This document shows, piece by piece, positions 1-11,966 of a stretch of 51,939 nucleotides of DNA (the stretch's first letter is position 1; each line of letters starts with the position of its first letter). Source of the DNA: Chloroflexota bacterium (GTDB lineage: Bacteria > Chloroflexota > Limnocylindria > P2-11E > CF-107); the NCBI GenBank assembly GCA_005881435.1, contig VBHP01000092.1, positions 1-51,939 of the forward strand, in the 5' to 3' direction. A model generated the notes under the pieces. The model searched no databases. It worked only from the letters and a program-made list of their open reading frames with translations, and was not told the origin of the DNA. The position numbers were made by a program, and so were the translations under genes.

Positions 1-2
1 TC

Positions 3-615
3 AAGTACGACAACCCCGTCGACGATGTCGTCCGCGCGATCGCAAAGCTGAAGGCGTCCCCGCGCGGCAGGGCCATCGAGCTCGACGAGCGGCGCGCCAT
101 CGATCTCGCCGACCGACTCGCCGCGCGCTATCGCGACGAGGTTATGGCGATCGCGCCCCTGGTGCGCGCCGTCGCGGACCACGTGCCGCGCCGTCGGATG
201 CGAAAACTGCACATCGGCTTATTCGGCTATGCGCGGCAAGCCAACGGTATGTCGCTGCCGCGCACGATCCCGTTCGTGGCGAGCCTGTACGGGGTTGGGC
301 TGCCGCCTGAAGTCCTCGGCCTGTCCTCGCTAAGCGCAGACGACCTGTCGTGGCTGAGGACCAGCGTGCCGTGCTTCGACGCTGATCTTCGCGACGCGGT
401 CGCCTATCTGGATCCCGCTAGATCCCGGTATCGCCGCGGCCATTCCCGAGGTCGCGTCGAGCGTTCGGGCCGCGCTGGCGCTGGATCTCGCGGTGCCGCA
501 CGCGGCGCATCTCGAGCTCGCCCGCGAGACTCGCAGACGCCTCGACTCCGGCGATGTCCGCCAGCTCGGCGAGCTCATCACCCGTCAAGGAGCGCTGCGT
601 CATTTCCTTGGTTGA
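3..615 (+). CDS. ppcA: Archaeal-type phosphoenolpyruvate carboxylase, C-terminal part, broken by a frameshift
   Basis: The enzyme carboxylates phosphoenolpyruvate to oxaloacetate, replenishing the TCA cycle. The window begins inside the gene; the frame is open from base 3. The stretch RKLHIGLFGYAR followed by LPRTIPF and GLPPEVLGL matches the conserved C-terminal part of the short archaeal-type PEPC family, as I recall it. Around base 417 the reading frame moves by +1. The second frame reads LDPGIAAAIPEVASSVRAAL and continues to RQGALRHFLG and a TGA at 613-615, so the protein tail is intact but out of frame. Without correction, the first frame runs on as arginine-rich nonsense to 656. The shift coincides with a 10-base tandem duplication at 408-427. 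It is either a real mutation giving a defective C-terminus or an assembly error. The gene converges with the E1 gene, 15 bases away. Confidence 0.8.
408..427 (+). repeat. 10-base tandem duplication causing the frameshift in the PEP carboxylase gene
   Basis: CTGGATCCCG at 408-417 is followed at once by CTAGATCCCG at 418-427. The two copies differ in one base. Ten extra bases shift the frame by +1. Removing one copy gives A-Y-L-D-P-G-I-A-A-A and joins both halves of the PEP carboxylase in one frame. Confidence 0.8.
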
Positions 616-630
616 CGCGGCGGACTTGGC

Positions 631-3104
<2,474 letters not shown>

Positions 3105-3108
<4 letters not shown>

Positions 3109-4064
3109 GGCCGCGCCCGAGTCGCCGAACTGGCTTCGAGGCGCGATCGCACCGCATGGCGCGTCGGCGGCTCGGCCCCGGCGCGCTCGCAGGTCAGCGC
3201 CGCGGCCGTCGATGCGAAGCGCAACACCTCGCGCCAGTCGTCGTCGTCGAGCTCCTCGAGCGCGCGCCGGCTCAGCCCGCCGCGATCGGCCGCCCCGACC
3301 AGCAGACCGGCGGTGAACGCATCGCCGGCGCCAACGGTGTCGACAACACGACTGGGGATCGCCGGCGACGTGATGCTCGAGTCACGCGTATACAGCTGGC
3401 TACCGTTCGCGCCATCAGTGACCACCACCGCGACGGGCCCGGTCGCGGCACGGACGAGCGCAGCCGGGTCAAAGGACTCGAGCGCGGCGCGATCGCGTGC
3501 ACTCACCTTCATGACATCGCATGAACCGAGCAGCTCGCGCATCCGGTCGCGATAGAGCGCCGCGTCGCGGATCAGGCTCGGCCGGACGTTCGGGTCGAAT
3601 GTAACGGTGACCCTGCCGCGGAGCGCTCGCACCAGCTCGACGATGCTCGTGCCCGTCGGCTCGTACAGCAGGCTGATCGAGCCTATGTGCAGCGCCTCCG
3701 CATCGACGAAATCGACGGGATCAAGATCGCCAGGGCGAATGAGCGTGTCCGCCGTCCCCTCCGCGCGGAAGCTGAAGGCCGGTTCACCCTGCTCGATCGC
3801 GACAAACGCGAGCGTCGTCGCCTCCGCGCCGGTGTGGACGCGGGTGGTGTCGACGCCGTTCGACCGCAGATGATCGAGAAGCACGCGGCCGAAGAAATCT
3901 GTGGAGACGCGGCCAGCGAACGCGCTGGCGTGCCCGAGGCGCGCGACGGCGACCGCGACATTGAACGGCGAGCCACCCGGATGCATCTCGAAGCCGGTCG
4001 TGCGTCCGCCGGACACGATCGGCGTGAAATCGATCAAGCTCTCGCCCAGGCTCACGATCCCCAT
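3105..4064 (-). CDS. PfkB-family carbohydrate kinase (fructokinase-like)
   Basis: This is a ribokinase/PfkB-fold kinase of 319 residues that probably phosphorylates a sugar with ATP. The N-terminus VSLGESLIDFTP and the HPGGSPFNVAVAVARLG block are the first family signature. DTVGAGDAFTAGLL near residue 265 is the second signature, with the catalytic aspartate in GAGD. DPNVRPSL near 170 is typical of fructokinases. A GAGGA site sits just before the ATG, and a TATCCT box at 4082-4087 could be the -10 element. It overlaps the E1 gene by ATGA. Fructokinase is the best guess for the substrate; 2-keto-3-deoxygluconate kinase is an alternative. Confidence 0.85.
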
Positions 4065-4130
4065 TTCCTCGTCCCCAGCCGAGGATAACGAGCCACCGTC
4101 GTCGCGGTGTGGCCCAACGCTCTGGCCGAC

Positions 4131-6209
4131 TCAGCCGCGGGCGAACGCGGGCAGTCGGCGGTCGCCGAAGATCCGGATCCGTCCCACGAAGACGTACGCG
4201 GCGACGTACAGAGCCGCGGCCACGACGATGAGCGCCGCGTAGCCGAACTCCAGCGCCACGTACTCCAGCGCTCCACCGACGACCGCTCCGAGCAGGTTCG
4301 AGGCGAACGCGAGATCGGCGTCGGCGGCATCGCGGAACGCGTGCGTGAAGACCAGGTTGGCGAAGAACACCGGCGAGAACGCGAGCGCGGTCGCGAGCAC
4401 ATAGCGCAGGCTCGCGGGTTCGATGAGCAGCGTGGTCGGCGGCATCGCGACGTTCGCCGCCAGCGCGACCGCGAGTCCGACGTAGAACGGGAGCGCGCTG
4501 CGCGGCCGCAGCAAGGCGTTCACCCCGATGGCCGCGAGCACCGATAACAGGATGCCGGCGATGACCAGCGCGTTGACGTACCACGTCGTGCCGAAGAGCA
4601 GGCCGAAGACGGTGATGCTGCGGGTCTCGAGCAGCAGGAACGCGGCTCCCAATGCGAAGAAATGCGGCGAGAGCCGGCGCGCCGAGAGGCGGCTGACACG
4701 CAGCGCTCCGCCGACGGCGAGGAGCGACGCCAGCAGCAGCGCCCCGAGCGCGAGCAGGTAGTGGGCCGGGATCTGCGGCGAACGGATGTACAGGAACGGC
4801 CAATCATCGCGAGCGGGCGCACCAGCATCGGCGAGATCGATGCCATCGGTCGCATCGCCCAGGCCAGCGAAGGTCTGCGCGCCGGCGATGCCGGGTCCGA
4901 TCGCAAGCGCGGCTGCTCCCGCCGTCTGATTGGTGTAGAGACGCACCACCGGCGCGTCACCGAATTGGTCCCGCAGCATCGTCGCGATCTTTCCCAGCAG
5001 CCACGGCTCGCGGTAGTAGTTGTAGAGGACGAAGACGCCGTCGCTGGTCAGGTGCGAACGCACCTGCGCGAACGCCTCTTCGGTGAAGAGGTAGGACTCC
5101 AGGCGCAGGTTTGCCGTGCCCGACACCAGCGTCAGCGAATCGGGCAGGCCGAAGACGATCAGGTCGTAGCGCTGATCGGTGTTCGAGAGGTAATTGCGGG
5201 CGTCGTTGATCGTGACATGGACGCGCGAGTCGTCATAGGGACGCTGCGGATGCAGCGCGCGGCCGATGTCCACGATCGCCGGATCGATCTCCACCGCTTC
5301 GATCGAGGCCACGTTGTGCTCGATGGCCGCGGCGACATCGGTCCCAGATCCGGCGCCGACGATGAGGGCGCGCTGGAACCGTCGGTCCGGCAGCCAGCGG
5401 TAGACCTGCGAATAGAAGTGCTCGCCCTCGGCTTCGGCCGGGACGTAGAGGCGCTGATGGGGAATACCGTCGACCGAGAGCATGTACGTGCCGTTCGGCT
5501 GCGGCGTCAGATCGATGCGGTAGTAGGGTGACCACCGCTCGCCCTCGCCCTGCCTGGCGCTGAACACGACCAGGAGCACGAGGCAGAACAGCAGGCTCAG
5601 CCGGCGACGCTCGCCGAGCGCGGCGAGCGTCGCGATCGTCAGCACGCCCGCGAGCGCGAACCACACCGGCGGCGCCGTCTGCAGCAGCGAGCACACAGAA
5701 AAGAGCCCGATGCCGAAGATCGCCCCGGCCACGTCGGTCGCGTAGGCCTTCAAGGGTGGCAGCGAACGGAGCTGCTGCCCGAGCGGCAGCGCCAGGACGG
5801 CCAGCGTCGCGGCGACGAGCAGGGTCACCAGCGGCAAGACGAACAGGTAGTTCGACTCGCCGGCCTGCTCGGTCAGGCCGAAGAACAGCTCATCACTCGG
5901 GCGCACCACGACGTCGAATCGGGTCAGCGACACCAGCCCGACAGTCAGTAGCGCCACCGGCCCGAACATCGCTGCGCGCTGCGTCGGAAATCGCCGGCCC
6001 AGCAAGATACCGATGCCGATGCCGAGGAAGCTCCCGATCAGCAGGACGTTGGTGAAGAAGCCGAAGTAGATGATCGAGGCTGGGACCCAGCGGAGCAGGA
6101 GCAGCTCGACGAACAGGATCAGCGCGCTGGTCAGGAACAGCTGCGCGATCGGGCCACCCAGCCGCCTGCGGACCTCGCCGCTCAGGGTCGCCTGCAAGGC
6201 AGTCTGCAT
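4131..6209 (-). CDS. Membrane-embedded spermidine-synthase-like (Rossmann methyltransferase-fold) protein
   Basis: The 692-residue protein has about seven hydrophobic helices (residues 20-220), a soluble Rossmann domain (about 230-460) and a second block of helices (about 480-680). The soluble part has VGAGSGTDVAAAIE (about 283-296), VEIDP (about 307-311) and INDARNYL (about 334-341), the order seen in polyamine aminopropyltransferases. At the place where active enzymes read D-x-x-D-P after the fourth strand, this protein reads VFGLPDS, so the first catalytic aspartate is glycine. True spermidine synthase activity is therefore doubtful. I chose the ATG at 6209, preceded by GGAG, over an upstream start at 6272, because the extra 21 residues are Arg-rich and precede the first helix. 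The gene is read away from amt. Confidence 0.75.
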   Translation of the reverse strand: MQTALQATLSGEVRRRLGGPIAQLFLTSALILFVELLLLRWVPASIIYFGFFTNVLLIGSFLGIGIGILLGRRFPTQRAAMFGPVALLTVGLVSLTRFDVVVRPSDELFFGLTEQAGESNYLFVLPLVTLLVAATLAVLALPLGQQLRSLPPLKAYATDVAGAIFGIGLFSVCSLLQTAPPVWFALAGVLTIATLAALGERRRLSLLFCLVLLVVFSARQGEGERWSPYYRIDLTPQPNGTYMLSVDGIPHQRLYVPAEAEGEHFYSQVYRWLPDRRFQRALIVGAGSGTDVAAAIEHNVASIEAVEIDPAIVDIGRALHPQRPYDDSRVHVTINDARNYLSNTDQRYDLIVFGLPDSLTLVSGTANLRLESYLFTEEAFAQVRSHLTSDGVFVLYNYYREPWLLGKIATMLRDQFGDAPVVRLYTNQTAGAAALAIGPGIAGAQTFAGLGDATDGIDLADAGAPARDDWPFLYIRSPQIPAHYLLALGALLLASLLAVGGALRVSRLSARRLSPHFFALGAAFLLLETRSITVFGLLFGTTWYVNALVIAGILLSVLAAIGVNALLRPRSALPFYVGLAVALAANVAMPPTTLLIEPASLRYVLATALAFSPVFFANLVFTHAFRDAADADLAFASNLLGAVVGGALEYVALEFGYAALIVVAAALYVAAYVFVGRIRIFGDRRLPAFARG

Positions 6210-6431
6210 GGGTCTCCGACGATGCAGCCTGCCCGCCCGGGGCGCAAACCTGCCAGGCGACCGCGTGCGCAACGTCGACTTGTGCCAGACCAGCTAAGCG
6301 AGCGTGACCTCGATCGGATGGCGACGTGCGTATTCGCGCCGTCGGCGCGTCGACCAAGTAGGAACGGACACGTACCCGAACCGCAACGCTCCCTGAGCCG
6401 AGCCGCAACTGTCTGCCGAACCTCGCGTGCG

Positions 6432-6437
6432 TAACCT
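6432..6437 (+). promoter_or_regulatory. Candidate -10 box of a leaderless amt promoter
   Basis: TAACCT lies seven bases before the amt ATG, with no Shine-Dalgarno between them. With normal spacing the transcript would begin at or next to the ATG. There is no clear TTGACA-like -35. The remaining part of the 235-base gap (6210-6431) shows nothing else I can name. Confidence 0.45.
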
Positions 6438-6444
6438 CGCAGGC

Positions 6445-7668
6445 ATGACACCACCCACGATCAACACCGGCGACACGTCCTGGCTGCTCATGTCGACCGC
6501 GCTGGTCATGCTGATGACTCCCGGGCTCGGCTTCTTCTACGGCGGGCTCGTGGGCAGGAAGAACGTCCTGTCGACGATCCTGCACTCGTTCCTGGTCCTC
6601 TGCCTCATCAGCGTGCAGTGGGTGCTGTGGGGCTACACGCTCGCGTTCGGTCCCGACGTCGGTGGTGTCATCGGCAACCTGGACTGGCTTGGGCTGCGCG
6701 GTGTCACGACCCAGCCGAATCCGGACTACGGCGCAACGGTCCCGCACCAGGCCTTCATGGCCTTCCAGATGATGTTCGCGGTCATCACGCCCGCACTGAT
6801 CACCGGCGCGTTCGCCGAGCGCGTGCGCTTCAAAGCCTTCGTGCTGTTCACGCTGCTGTGGGCCACCTTCGTGTACGACCCGATCGCGCACTGGGTCTGG
6901 GGCACGGGCGGCTGGCTGCGCACTCTCGGTGCGCTGGACTTCGCCGGCGGCACCGTAGTGCACGTCTCGAGCGGCGTGTCAGCGCTCGTCGCGGCGCTGC
7001 TCATCGGTCGTCGGCGTACGCACTCGGAGCCGCACGACGCGACCATGACCGTCCTCGGCGCGGCGCTGCTGTGGTTCGGCTGGTTCGGCTTCAACGCCGG
7101 TAGCGCCATCGCCGCGGGCGAGCTCTCCACCAGTGCGTTCGTCGTCACGAACACGGCCGCGGCCATGGCCGCGCTGACCTTTATGACCGTGTCCTGGATC
7201 CACCGCGGCCAGCCGTCGGCGCTCGGCGCGACGATCGGCGCCGTGGCGGGCCTCGTCGCCATCACCCCCGCCTCCGGATTCGTCGACGTGCCGGCCTCGA
7301 TCATCATCGGCCTGGGCGTTGGGATCTTCGTCTACCTCGCGATGCAGCTCCGCCCGCGTCTCAAGATCGACGACGCCCTCGACGTGTGGGCCTGTCACGG
7401 CATCGGCGGCACTTGGGGCGCGATCGCGACCGGTCTGTTTGCCACCACCGCGATCAACGCTGCCGGCCAGAACGGCCTGTTCAACGGCAATCCCGGCCAG
7501 CTCGCGATCCAGCTCGTCGCGGTCGCCGCGACGTGGGTCTACGCCATCGTCGTGACCGCGGTCATCGTCAAGGTCATCGATCTCACGGTCGGGCTGCGCG
7601 TGCGCGAGCACGAGGAAGCGCTCGGGCTCGACGCCTCGCAGCACGGCGAAGTCGCGTACCAGCACTAG
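6445..7668 (+). CDS. amt: Ammonium transporter (Amt/MEP/Rh family)
   Basis: The 407-residue inner-membrane channel conducts ammonium/ammonia. There are eleven hydrophobic segments, beginning [20 protein letters not shown] with the family GLGFFYGGL motif. The two pore histidines are visible in [19 protein letters not shown] and in [18 protein letters not shown], and [10 protein letters not shown] is also typical. I start at the ATG at 6445, not the GTG at 6427, because the TAACCT box lies between them. A second short gene follows after 16 bases. No glnK/PII gene is present nearby, which is unusual because amt is often paired with glnK. Confidence 0.95.
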   Translation: MTPPTINTGDTSWLLMSTALVMLMTPGLGFFYGGLVGRKNVLSTILHSFLVLCLISVQWVLWGYTLAFGPDVGGVIGNLDWLGLRGVTTQPNPDYGATVPHQAFMAFQMMFAVITPALITGAFAERVRFKAFVLFTLLWATFVYDPIAHWVWGTGGWLRTLGALDFAGGTVVHVSSGVSALVAALLIGRRRTHSEPHDATMTVLGAALLWFGWFGFNAGSAIAAGELSTSAFVVTNTAAAMAALTFMTVSWIHRGQPSALGATIGAVAGLVAITPASGFVDVPASIIIGLGVGIFVYLAMQLRPRLKIDDALDVWACHGIGGTWGAIATGLFATTAINAAGQNGLFNGNPGQLAIQLVAVAATWVYAIVVTAVIVKVIDLTVGLRVREHEEALGLDASQHGEVAYQH

Positions 7669-7684
7669 AGAAGGAGGACAGCAG

Positions 7685-7789
7685 ATGGAGTTCCTGGCAT
7701 TCGCCTCGTTCCTCGCGCTGGTCATCGCCTGGATCGCGCTGCCGGTTCGCACCCCCGCCGGCGAGATCGAAGAGCAGAAAGCCGCATAG
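7685..7789 (+). CDS. 34-residue single-helix membrane protein next to amt
   Basis: The product starts MEFLAFASFLALVIAWIALP and ends RTPAGEIEEQKAA with a TAG at 7787-7789. One hydrophobic helix (residues 3-20) is followed by a short charged tail. A perfect AAGGAGG lies eight bases before the ATG, stronger than that of almost any other gene here, and the stop of amt is 16 bases upstream, so the pair should be one operon. I do not recognise the family. Its size and shape resemble KdpF, the tiny subunit that stabilises the Kdp potassium pump. By analogy it may stabilise or regulate the Amt trimer, but that is inference. Confidence 0.7.
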   Translation: MEFLAFASFLALVIAWIALPVRTPAGEIEEQKAA

Positions 7790-7828
7790 ACAGCAAAGCT
7801 CAGATCGACGGAGTCAAGACTCGCGAGG

Positions 7829-10800
7829 TCAGGGCGTGCGCACAATGGCTGCGACACGCCAGCCAGTATTGACTCGCTCCAGCAACAACCGTCCTCCCGT
7901 GATGGGCCATGTGAATCGCGTTCGTGCCGGAAGCGATCCACGGAACTCCGGCGGTAATGCTTCCCAATACCGCTCCTCGGTGAGCTCGATGTCCAGCGCG
8001 CCCGGCGGTGCGTCCAGCGGTTCGAGATCATCCGACGTGCCCGCCCAGCCATCCACAACGGAGGCGCTCGTCGCGTAGCGCGTGGCGCCGGCAACGTCAC
8101 CGCGCTGCATCGCATCGAGGAAATGATCAACGGTGTCAACGAGGCTCGGATAGTCCCGTCTGGCGATGACGGTTCCGTCCTTCCACAGCGCTTGGCCGAG
8201 AACGAGATAACCGAACTCATCGAATGCCGGAAAGTGCAGAGAATGCGAGGCCGATGCGCTGCGTGACGGTGTGTCGGCGTAGCTTGCAAGCAGCAGCGTC
8301 GGCGAGAGAATGCGTCCCTCACCGATCAGGTCTTCGGAGCGCCAGACCAGCGTGGCCGTATCTCCGAGGCGGTACCTGGCGAAGTGAAATGACCTCGGAC
8401 TGGGATTGACCTCGCACCCGAATCCATTCCAGCGGCAGATTGATTCAGGGCGTACGACGGCGAGGAGCTCGATGCTGTACGGGCCGGCAGGCGCAACCGC
8501 GACGTCGCCCCAAGAAAACTGCACTCGAGCATGGTCGGGATCGGGGCGCGTGAATGTGTACAGGCGCCAGCCAGAACCCGTCGGATACGTGACGATTCCT
8601 GGCCCATAGAGCGCCTGGCTCGTGACGCTGACGACCGAAGATCCAGCGGTCACGGGAGTGGTGCGAAGACAGGGATCGACGGATCGCGCGACCGCATCGA
8701 TCTCAGCGAGTCCCTTACCCGCGAGCTCACGCCGCAACTGATCCGCAATCTGGTTCCACCTCGCGGCGTCGCGGCGGAGGACGACATCCGGATCGTCACC
8801 GACCCACCACAGCATCGGCTCACACGCGATGGCCGGCGAGGCATCCGATGCGGTCACGCTCGCACCGTGGCCATGACGGCCGGCGGCCACCGTAGATGCT
8901 TCCCGGACGTCGACCAGTCCGTCGCCATTGCCGTCCGCGGCAGCTGTCTTGTACGCGGCGAGCGCTCGGGAGGTGAAACTCTCGTCCTCGGGGCCGATAC
9001 CGATCGGCGTCGCAAGATCATTCCCCGCTGCGCTCACGACGACGGTGTTGGCCCGCTGAATCAAATACGGAATGGCACCAGCCGACTGCGACACATCCAG
9101 GATCACGGTGAGCTTGACGCGCGGATCGATCTCGTCGAGCCAGACCGCGAGTTCCCGATAGCCGATCAACGTGCCCGAGCCATAGAGCGTCATTCCTTCG
9201 GCGCCGCCGTCCGCGCTGAAATACAAGACGACGTCGCTGCCGGGGAGCGTCTCGGTCGCGATGCGATGGATCTCCGCCGCTAGATCGATGCGACTGGCGC
9301 CGCGACGCGTTTCGAACCCCTCGCGCGCGAGCATGGCGCCAAACGCGTCCGCGTCTTCGCCGAACTTCTTCGTGATGGCGTTGTGGCGGGCGCTCTGTGA
9401 ATCGATCCAAGCCGGGCGGGCCTCACCGCCGTCGATCAGCAAGGCGAGCCGCTTGACCGCGGGATCATCCGGACCCGTCCGTGCGACAGGCTCGACTGGC
9501 GCCGGAGCCTCGCGCGCATCTCGTAGCACGGTGAGGACGCGGCCGTCGACGATGATTTCTTGGTCGAATTCCCAATGGAGCCCGTTCACGCTTGGCAGCG
9601 ACTCTTCCTCGCGAGTGGTGATGTCACCTCGCTCGTCGACGAACACGTACCGAACGGTGTGCGCGAAGCGCAGGCCCGGTGTCTCGTCGACGAAGAAGAG
9701 ATACGTGTTCGCGCGCGTCGTGAACTCGAAAGCGGTTCCGGCGTCGGGTTTGATCGAGAGCGGGTGGAAAGGCCAGAACTCTTGGCGCACAGCGAAAAGC
9801 TGCGCGGCGGCCGACGGCGACGTATGGGAGATCATCAAGCTCGCCGCCTGACGCAGCTCGATGCCTGGCCCGCGGTCGTAGTTTTCGAGTGCGTAGAGCT
9901 GTCCCGGGACGAGCGCGAGCGCGACCGTGATGGCAACGACCGCGCGTGTACGCGAACGGAAGACCGGGCGATACAGTCGCGGCCAGCGAAGGAACACAAC
10001 GAACCCGACGAGTCCCGGCAGAATTGTCGCGGGTTGGATCCATTGGCCGAAGGCAATGTCCACTCGACCGAAGTAAGCCACGACGTTGCTCGCGAGGAAG
10101 AACACGGCGCCAGCGAGTAGCGCGACAAGGAGTTGGCGTGCGCCACTCGCGGTGGTGGCGACGTAGCCTCGGCGGTGCGTCTCGGCAATGACCCGCTCCC
10201 CTCTCTTTGTGGTCTCGCGGTACAGACGTGGCCAGAGCCAGACGAAGAAGCCCCAGAACGCTGTCGGCACCGGCGCGATCGACATCGTTCTCGCGATCCA
10301 GGCATCGAGGTGAAGGAAGTCGGCGAGAGCCGCGCTTAGGAGCATGAAGGCGACGGAGCCAACGAACGCTGCAACGGACGCCAGAACGAGGCTGATCAGC
10401 GCACGACAGGCGGCGCCGAAACGTCGCAGCATGCGATGGCGGCCTATGGCTGTTTGAGTGCCGACAGCCGTTGGATCGGACCATCGTGGCCACATGACGA
10501 CCCACCAGAAGACGGCCGGAGCCGCGATGAGGATCAAAGCGGTGAAAGTCCGGGGCGGCGTTGCCTCCAGTTGCGCGGAGGAGATGACAACGCCGCTGAT
10601 CAGAAAAAGTAGTCCGAGCCCTGCGAGAACCGCGGCGAGGCGTCCGACGCCGGACGCGACGGCCGACTGGGACAAGATCCGACCTGCATTCCCAGATCGT
10701 CCTTGTGATGCCACCCAGAGCAGAAGGCCCCAGAGCGCCATCGGGAGGGTAACGAACGCGACGGCCGACAGCCATCGATTCAGCGGGTCCGCAAACGAGT

Positions 10801-11020
10801 CTGCGCGTAGGATCGCCGCGCTCGCCTGAACCAATAATGCGACCGCGATGAGTGTCGCTAGCACGCGCCCGAGACGATCGGCGCCGGACCGAAGAGCGCC
10901 GTGGATCGGCGTGCCGAACGATTCGCTCGCGACCAGAGCACTGCCGCAGGCGCTACAAAATCGCGCCGCCGACTCGTGTGCGGCGCCGCATTTGGGGCAA
11001 ATCAGCGGAAGCGTTTTCAA
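7829..11020 (-). CDS. Zinc-ribbon membrane protein with an inactive caspase-like domain
   Basis: This is the longest gene in the window, 1,063 residues, with a TTG start; an in-frame stop lies just upstream. A zinc ribbon has CPKC (8-11) and CSAC (22-25). About nine membrane helices (50-375) fall into three similar units ending WPRWSDPT, WPRLYRET and WPRLYRP, resembling DUF5671-type repeats. Residues 380-520 are extracytoplasmic. Residues 524-735 have the caspase/peptidase C14 order LALLID, VVLYFSADG and VILDVSQSAG, but the catalytic His position (usually YFSGHG) is Asp and the catalytic Cys position (usually DSCHSG) is Ser. DGNGDGLVDVRE (696-707) is an EF-hand-type calcium loop. The C-terminal 330 residues are unrecognised. 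It is probably a sensor or scaffold, not a protease. Confidence 0.75.
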   Translation of the reverse strand: MKTLPLICPKCGAAHESAARFCSACGSALVASESFGTPIHGALRSGADRLGRVLATLIAVALLVQASAAILRADSFADPLNRWLSAVAFVTLPMALWGLLLWVASQGRSGNAGRILSQSAVASGVGRLAAVLAGLGLLFLISGVVISSAQLEATPPRTFTALILIAAPAVFWWVVMWPRWSDPTAVGTQTAIGRHRMLRRFGAACRALISLVLASVAAFVGSVAFMLLSAALADFLHLDAWIARTMSIAPVPTAFWGFFVWLWPRLYRETTKRGERVIAETHRRGYVATTASGARQLLVALLAGAVFFLASNVVAYFGRVDIAFGQWIQPATILPGLVGFVVFLRWPRLYRPVFRSRTRAVVAITVALALVPGQLYALENYDRGPGIELRQAASLMISHTSPSAAAQLFAVRQEFWPFHPLSIKPDAGTAFEFTTRANTYLFFVDETPGLRFAHTVRYVFVDERGDITTREEESLPSVNGLHWEFDQEIIVDGRVLTVLRDAREAPAPVEPVARTGPDDPAVKRLALLIDGGEARPAWIDSQSARHNAITKKFGEDADAFGAMLAREGFETRRGASRIDLAAEIHRIATETLPGSDVVLYFSADGGAEGMTLYGSGTLIGYRELAVWLDEIDPRVKLTVILDVSQSAGAIPYLIQRANTVVVSAAGNDLATPIGIGPEDESFTSRALAAYKTAAADGNGDGLVDVREASTVAAGRHGHGASVTASDASPAIACEPMLWWVGDDPDVVLRRDAARWNQIADQLRRELAGKGLAEIDAVARSVDPCLRTTPVTAGSSVVSVTSQALYGPGIVTYPTGSGWRLYTFTRPDPDHARVQFSWGDVAVAPAGPYSIELLAVVRPESICRWNGFGCEVNPSPRSFHFARYRLGDTATLVWRSEDLIGEGRILSPTLLLASYADTPSRSASASHSLHFPAFDEFGYLVLGQALWKDGTVIARRDYPSLVDTVDHFLDAMQRGDVAGATRYATSASVVDGWAGTSDDLEPLDAPPGALDIELTEERYWEALPPEFRGSLPARTRFTWPITGGRLLLERVNTGWRVAAIVRTP

Positions 11021-11181
11021 GTTCTATTTCGGCCGGCGGCAGAGCCGTGTGGCCCGTCAGACCCTAGGTGGATGCGGCCGTGACCAGACCACCTTGCGGA
11101 GGGGAAAAGAGTCGAAGCCGTCGACACCCGCGAGCGCTCCACCGGCTCGACACGTAGCTGAGACGCTGGGCAGAGACGGAC

Positions 11182-11943
11182 CTAGGTTCGGAGGGCATCC
11201 CGCAGGAAATCGAGCGTGTACACCCACGCTTCGCATGCCTGTTCGTGTCCGGGCGACCCCTCGTCGTCCAAGAACGCGCGCAGAAAACCGTGGCCGAGGC
11301 CCGAGTAGATGTGGAACTTGTGCGTGATCTGCGCCTTCGAGAACGCCTCTCGGAGCGCCTCGACGTTGTCCATCCCGACGCCCGTATCCTGATCGCCCCA
11401 GAAGCCGAGCACGCGTCCCTGTATCTGCGGCGCGATCTCGAGTGGCGCCGGCGCCGCCCTCGGCGAGTCCGATTCGCGGGCCGGGAACCCGTAGTAGCAG
11501 ACCGTCGCGTCGATCGCGCCGGTGGCGGCAAGGTCGAGCGCGAGGGTCCCACCCATGCAGAAACCGATGCTGCCGACACCGCCGCTGACATCATCTCGTT
11601 TGCGCAGCCATGCCGCGGCGGATTCCAGGTCACGCAGCGTGCGCGCCTGATCCAGACGACCGCGCCGCGCGAAGGCGGCTTCTCGATCAGCGACCGGACC
11701 CTCGCGGAAGAAATACTCCGGATCTAGAGCGATGTAACCGGCCTGCCCCAGGCGCCGGGCCAGATTCTCGTAGAACGGCGAGCGGCCCATGACGTCGTTC
11801 ACGATGAGCACCGCCGGAGCCGGCGTGCGGTCGGGCATCGCCAGCAATGCCGGCATCCGCTCCATCGTCTGCAGCTTCAGGTCGACGTCTTCGGTGCGGA
11901 CCGGCGGCGGTATGGTGCCGAGGGGCACTTCCGGATGACACAT
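11182..11943 (-). CDS. Dienelactone hydrolase family protein
   Basis: This is an alpha/beta-hydrolase of 253 residues. The nucleophile elbow is GFCMGG with cysteine, as in dienelactone hydrolases. The acid is in WGDQDTG and the histidine in GLGHGF, so the Cys-Asp-His triad is complete. The N-terminus MCHPEVP resembles the MCY/MCH start common in this family. A TACCGT box eight bases before the ATG suggests its own promoter, although it lies only 23 bases after the response-regulator stop and could also be read through. Substrate unknown. A second, divergent family member is at 34577-35341. Confidence 0.88.
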   Translation of the reverse strand: MCHPEVPLGTIPPPVRTEDVDLKLQTMERMPALLAMPDRTPAPAVLIVNDVMGRSPFYENLARRLGQAGYIALDPEYFFREGPVADREAAFARRGRLDQARTLRDLESAAAWLRKRDDVSGGVGSIGFCMGGTLALDLAATGAIDATVCYYGFPARESDSPRAAPAPLEIAPQIQGRVLGFWGDQDTGVGMDNVEALREAFSKAQITHKFHIYSGLGHGFLRAFLDDEGSPGHEQACEAWVYTLDFLRDALRT

Positions 11944-11951
11944 CGCACGTC

Positions 11952-11957
11952 ACGGTA
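11952..11957 (-). promoter_or_regulatory. Candidate -10 box before the first dienelactone hydrolase gene
   Basis: On the minus strand TACCGT lies eight bases before the ATG at 11943, with no ribosome binding site between. This fits a leaderless or nearly leaderless transcript. Confidence 0.35.
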
Positions 11958-11966
11958 CCGGAGTGG

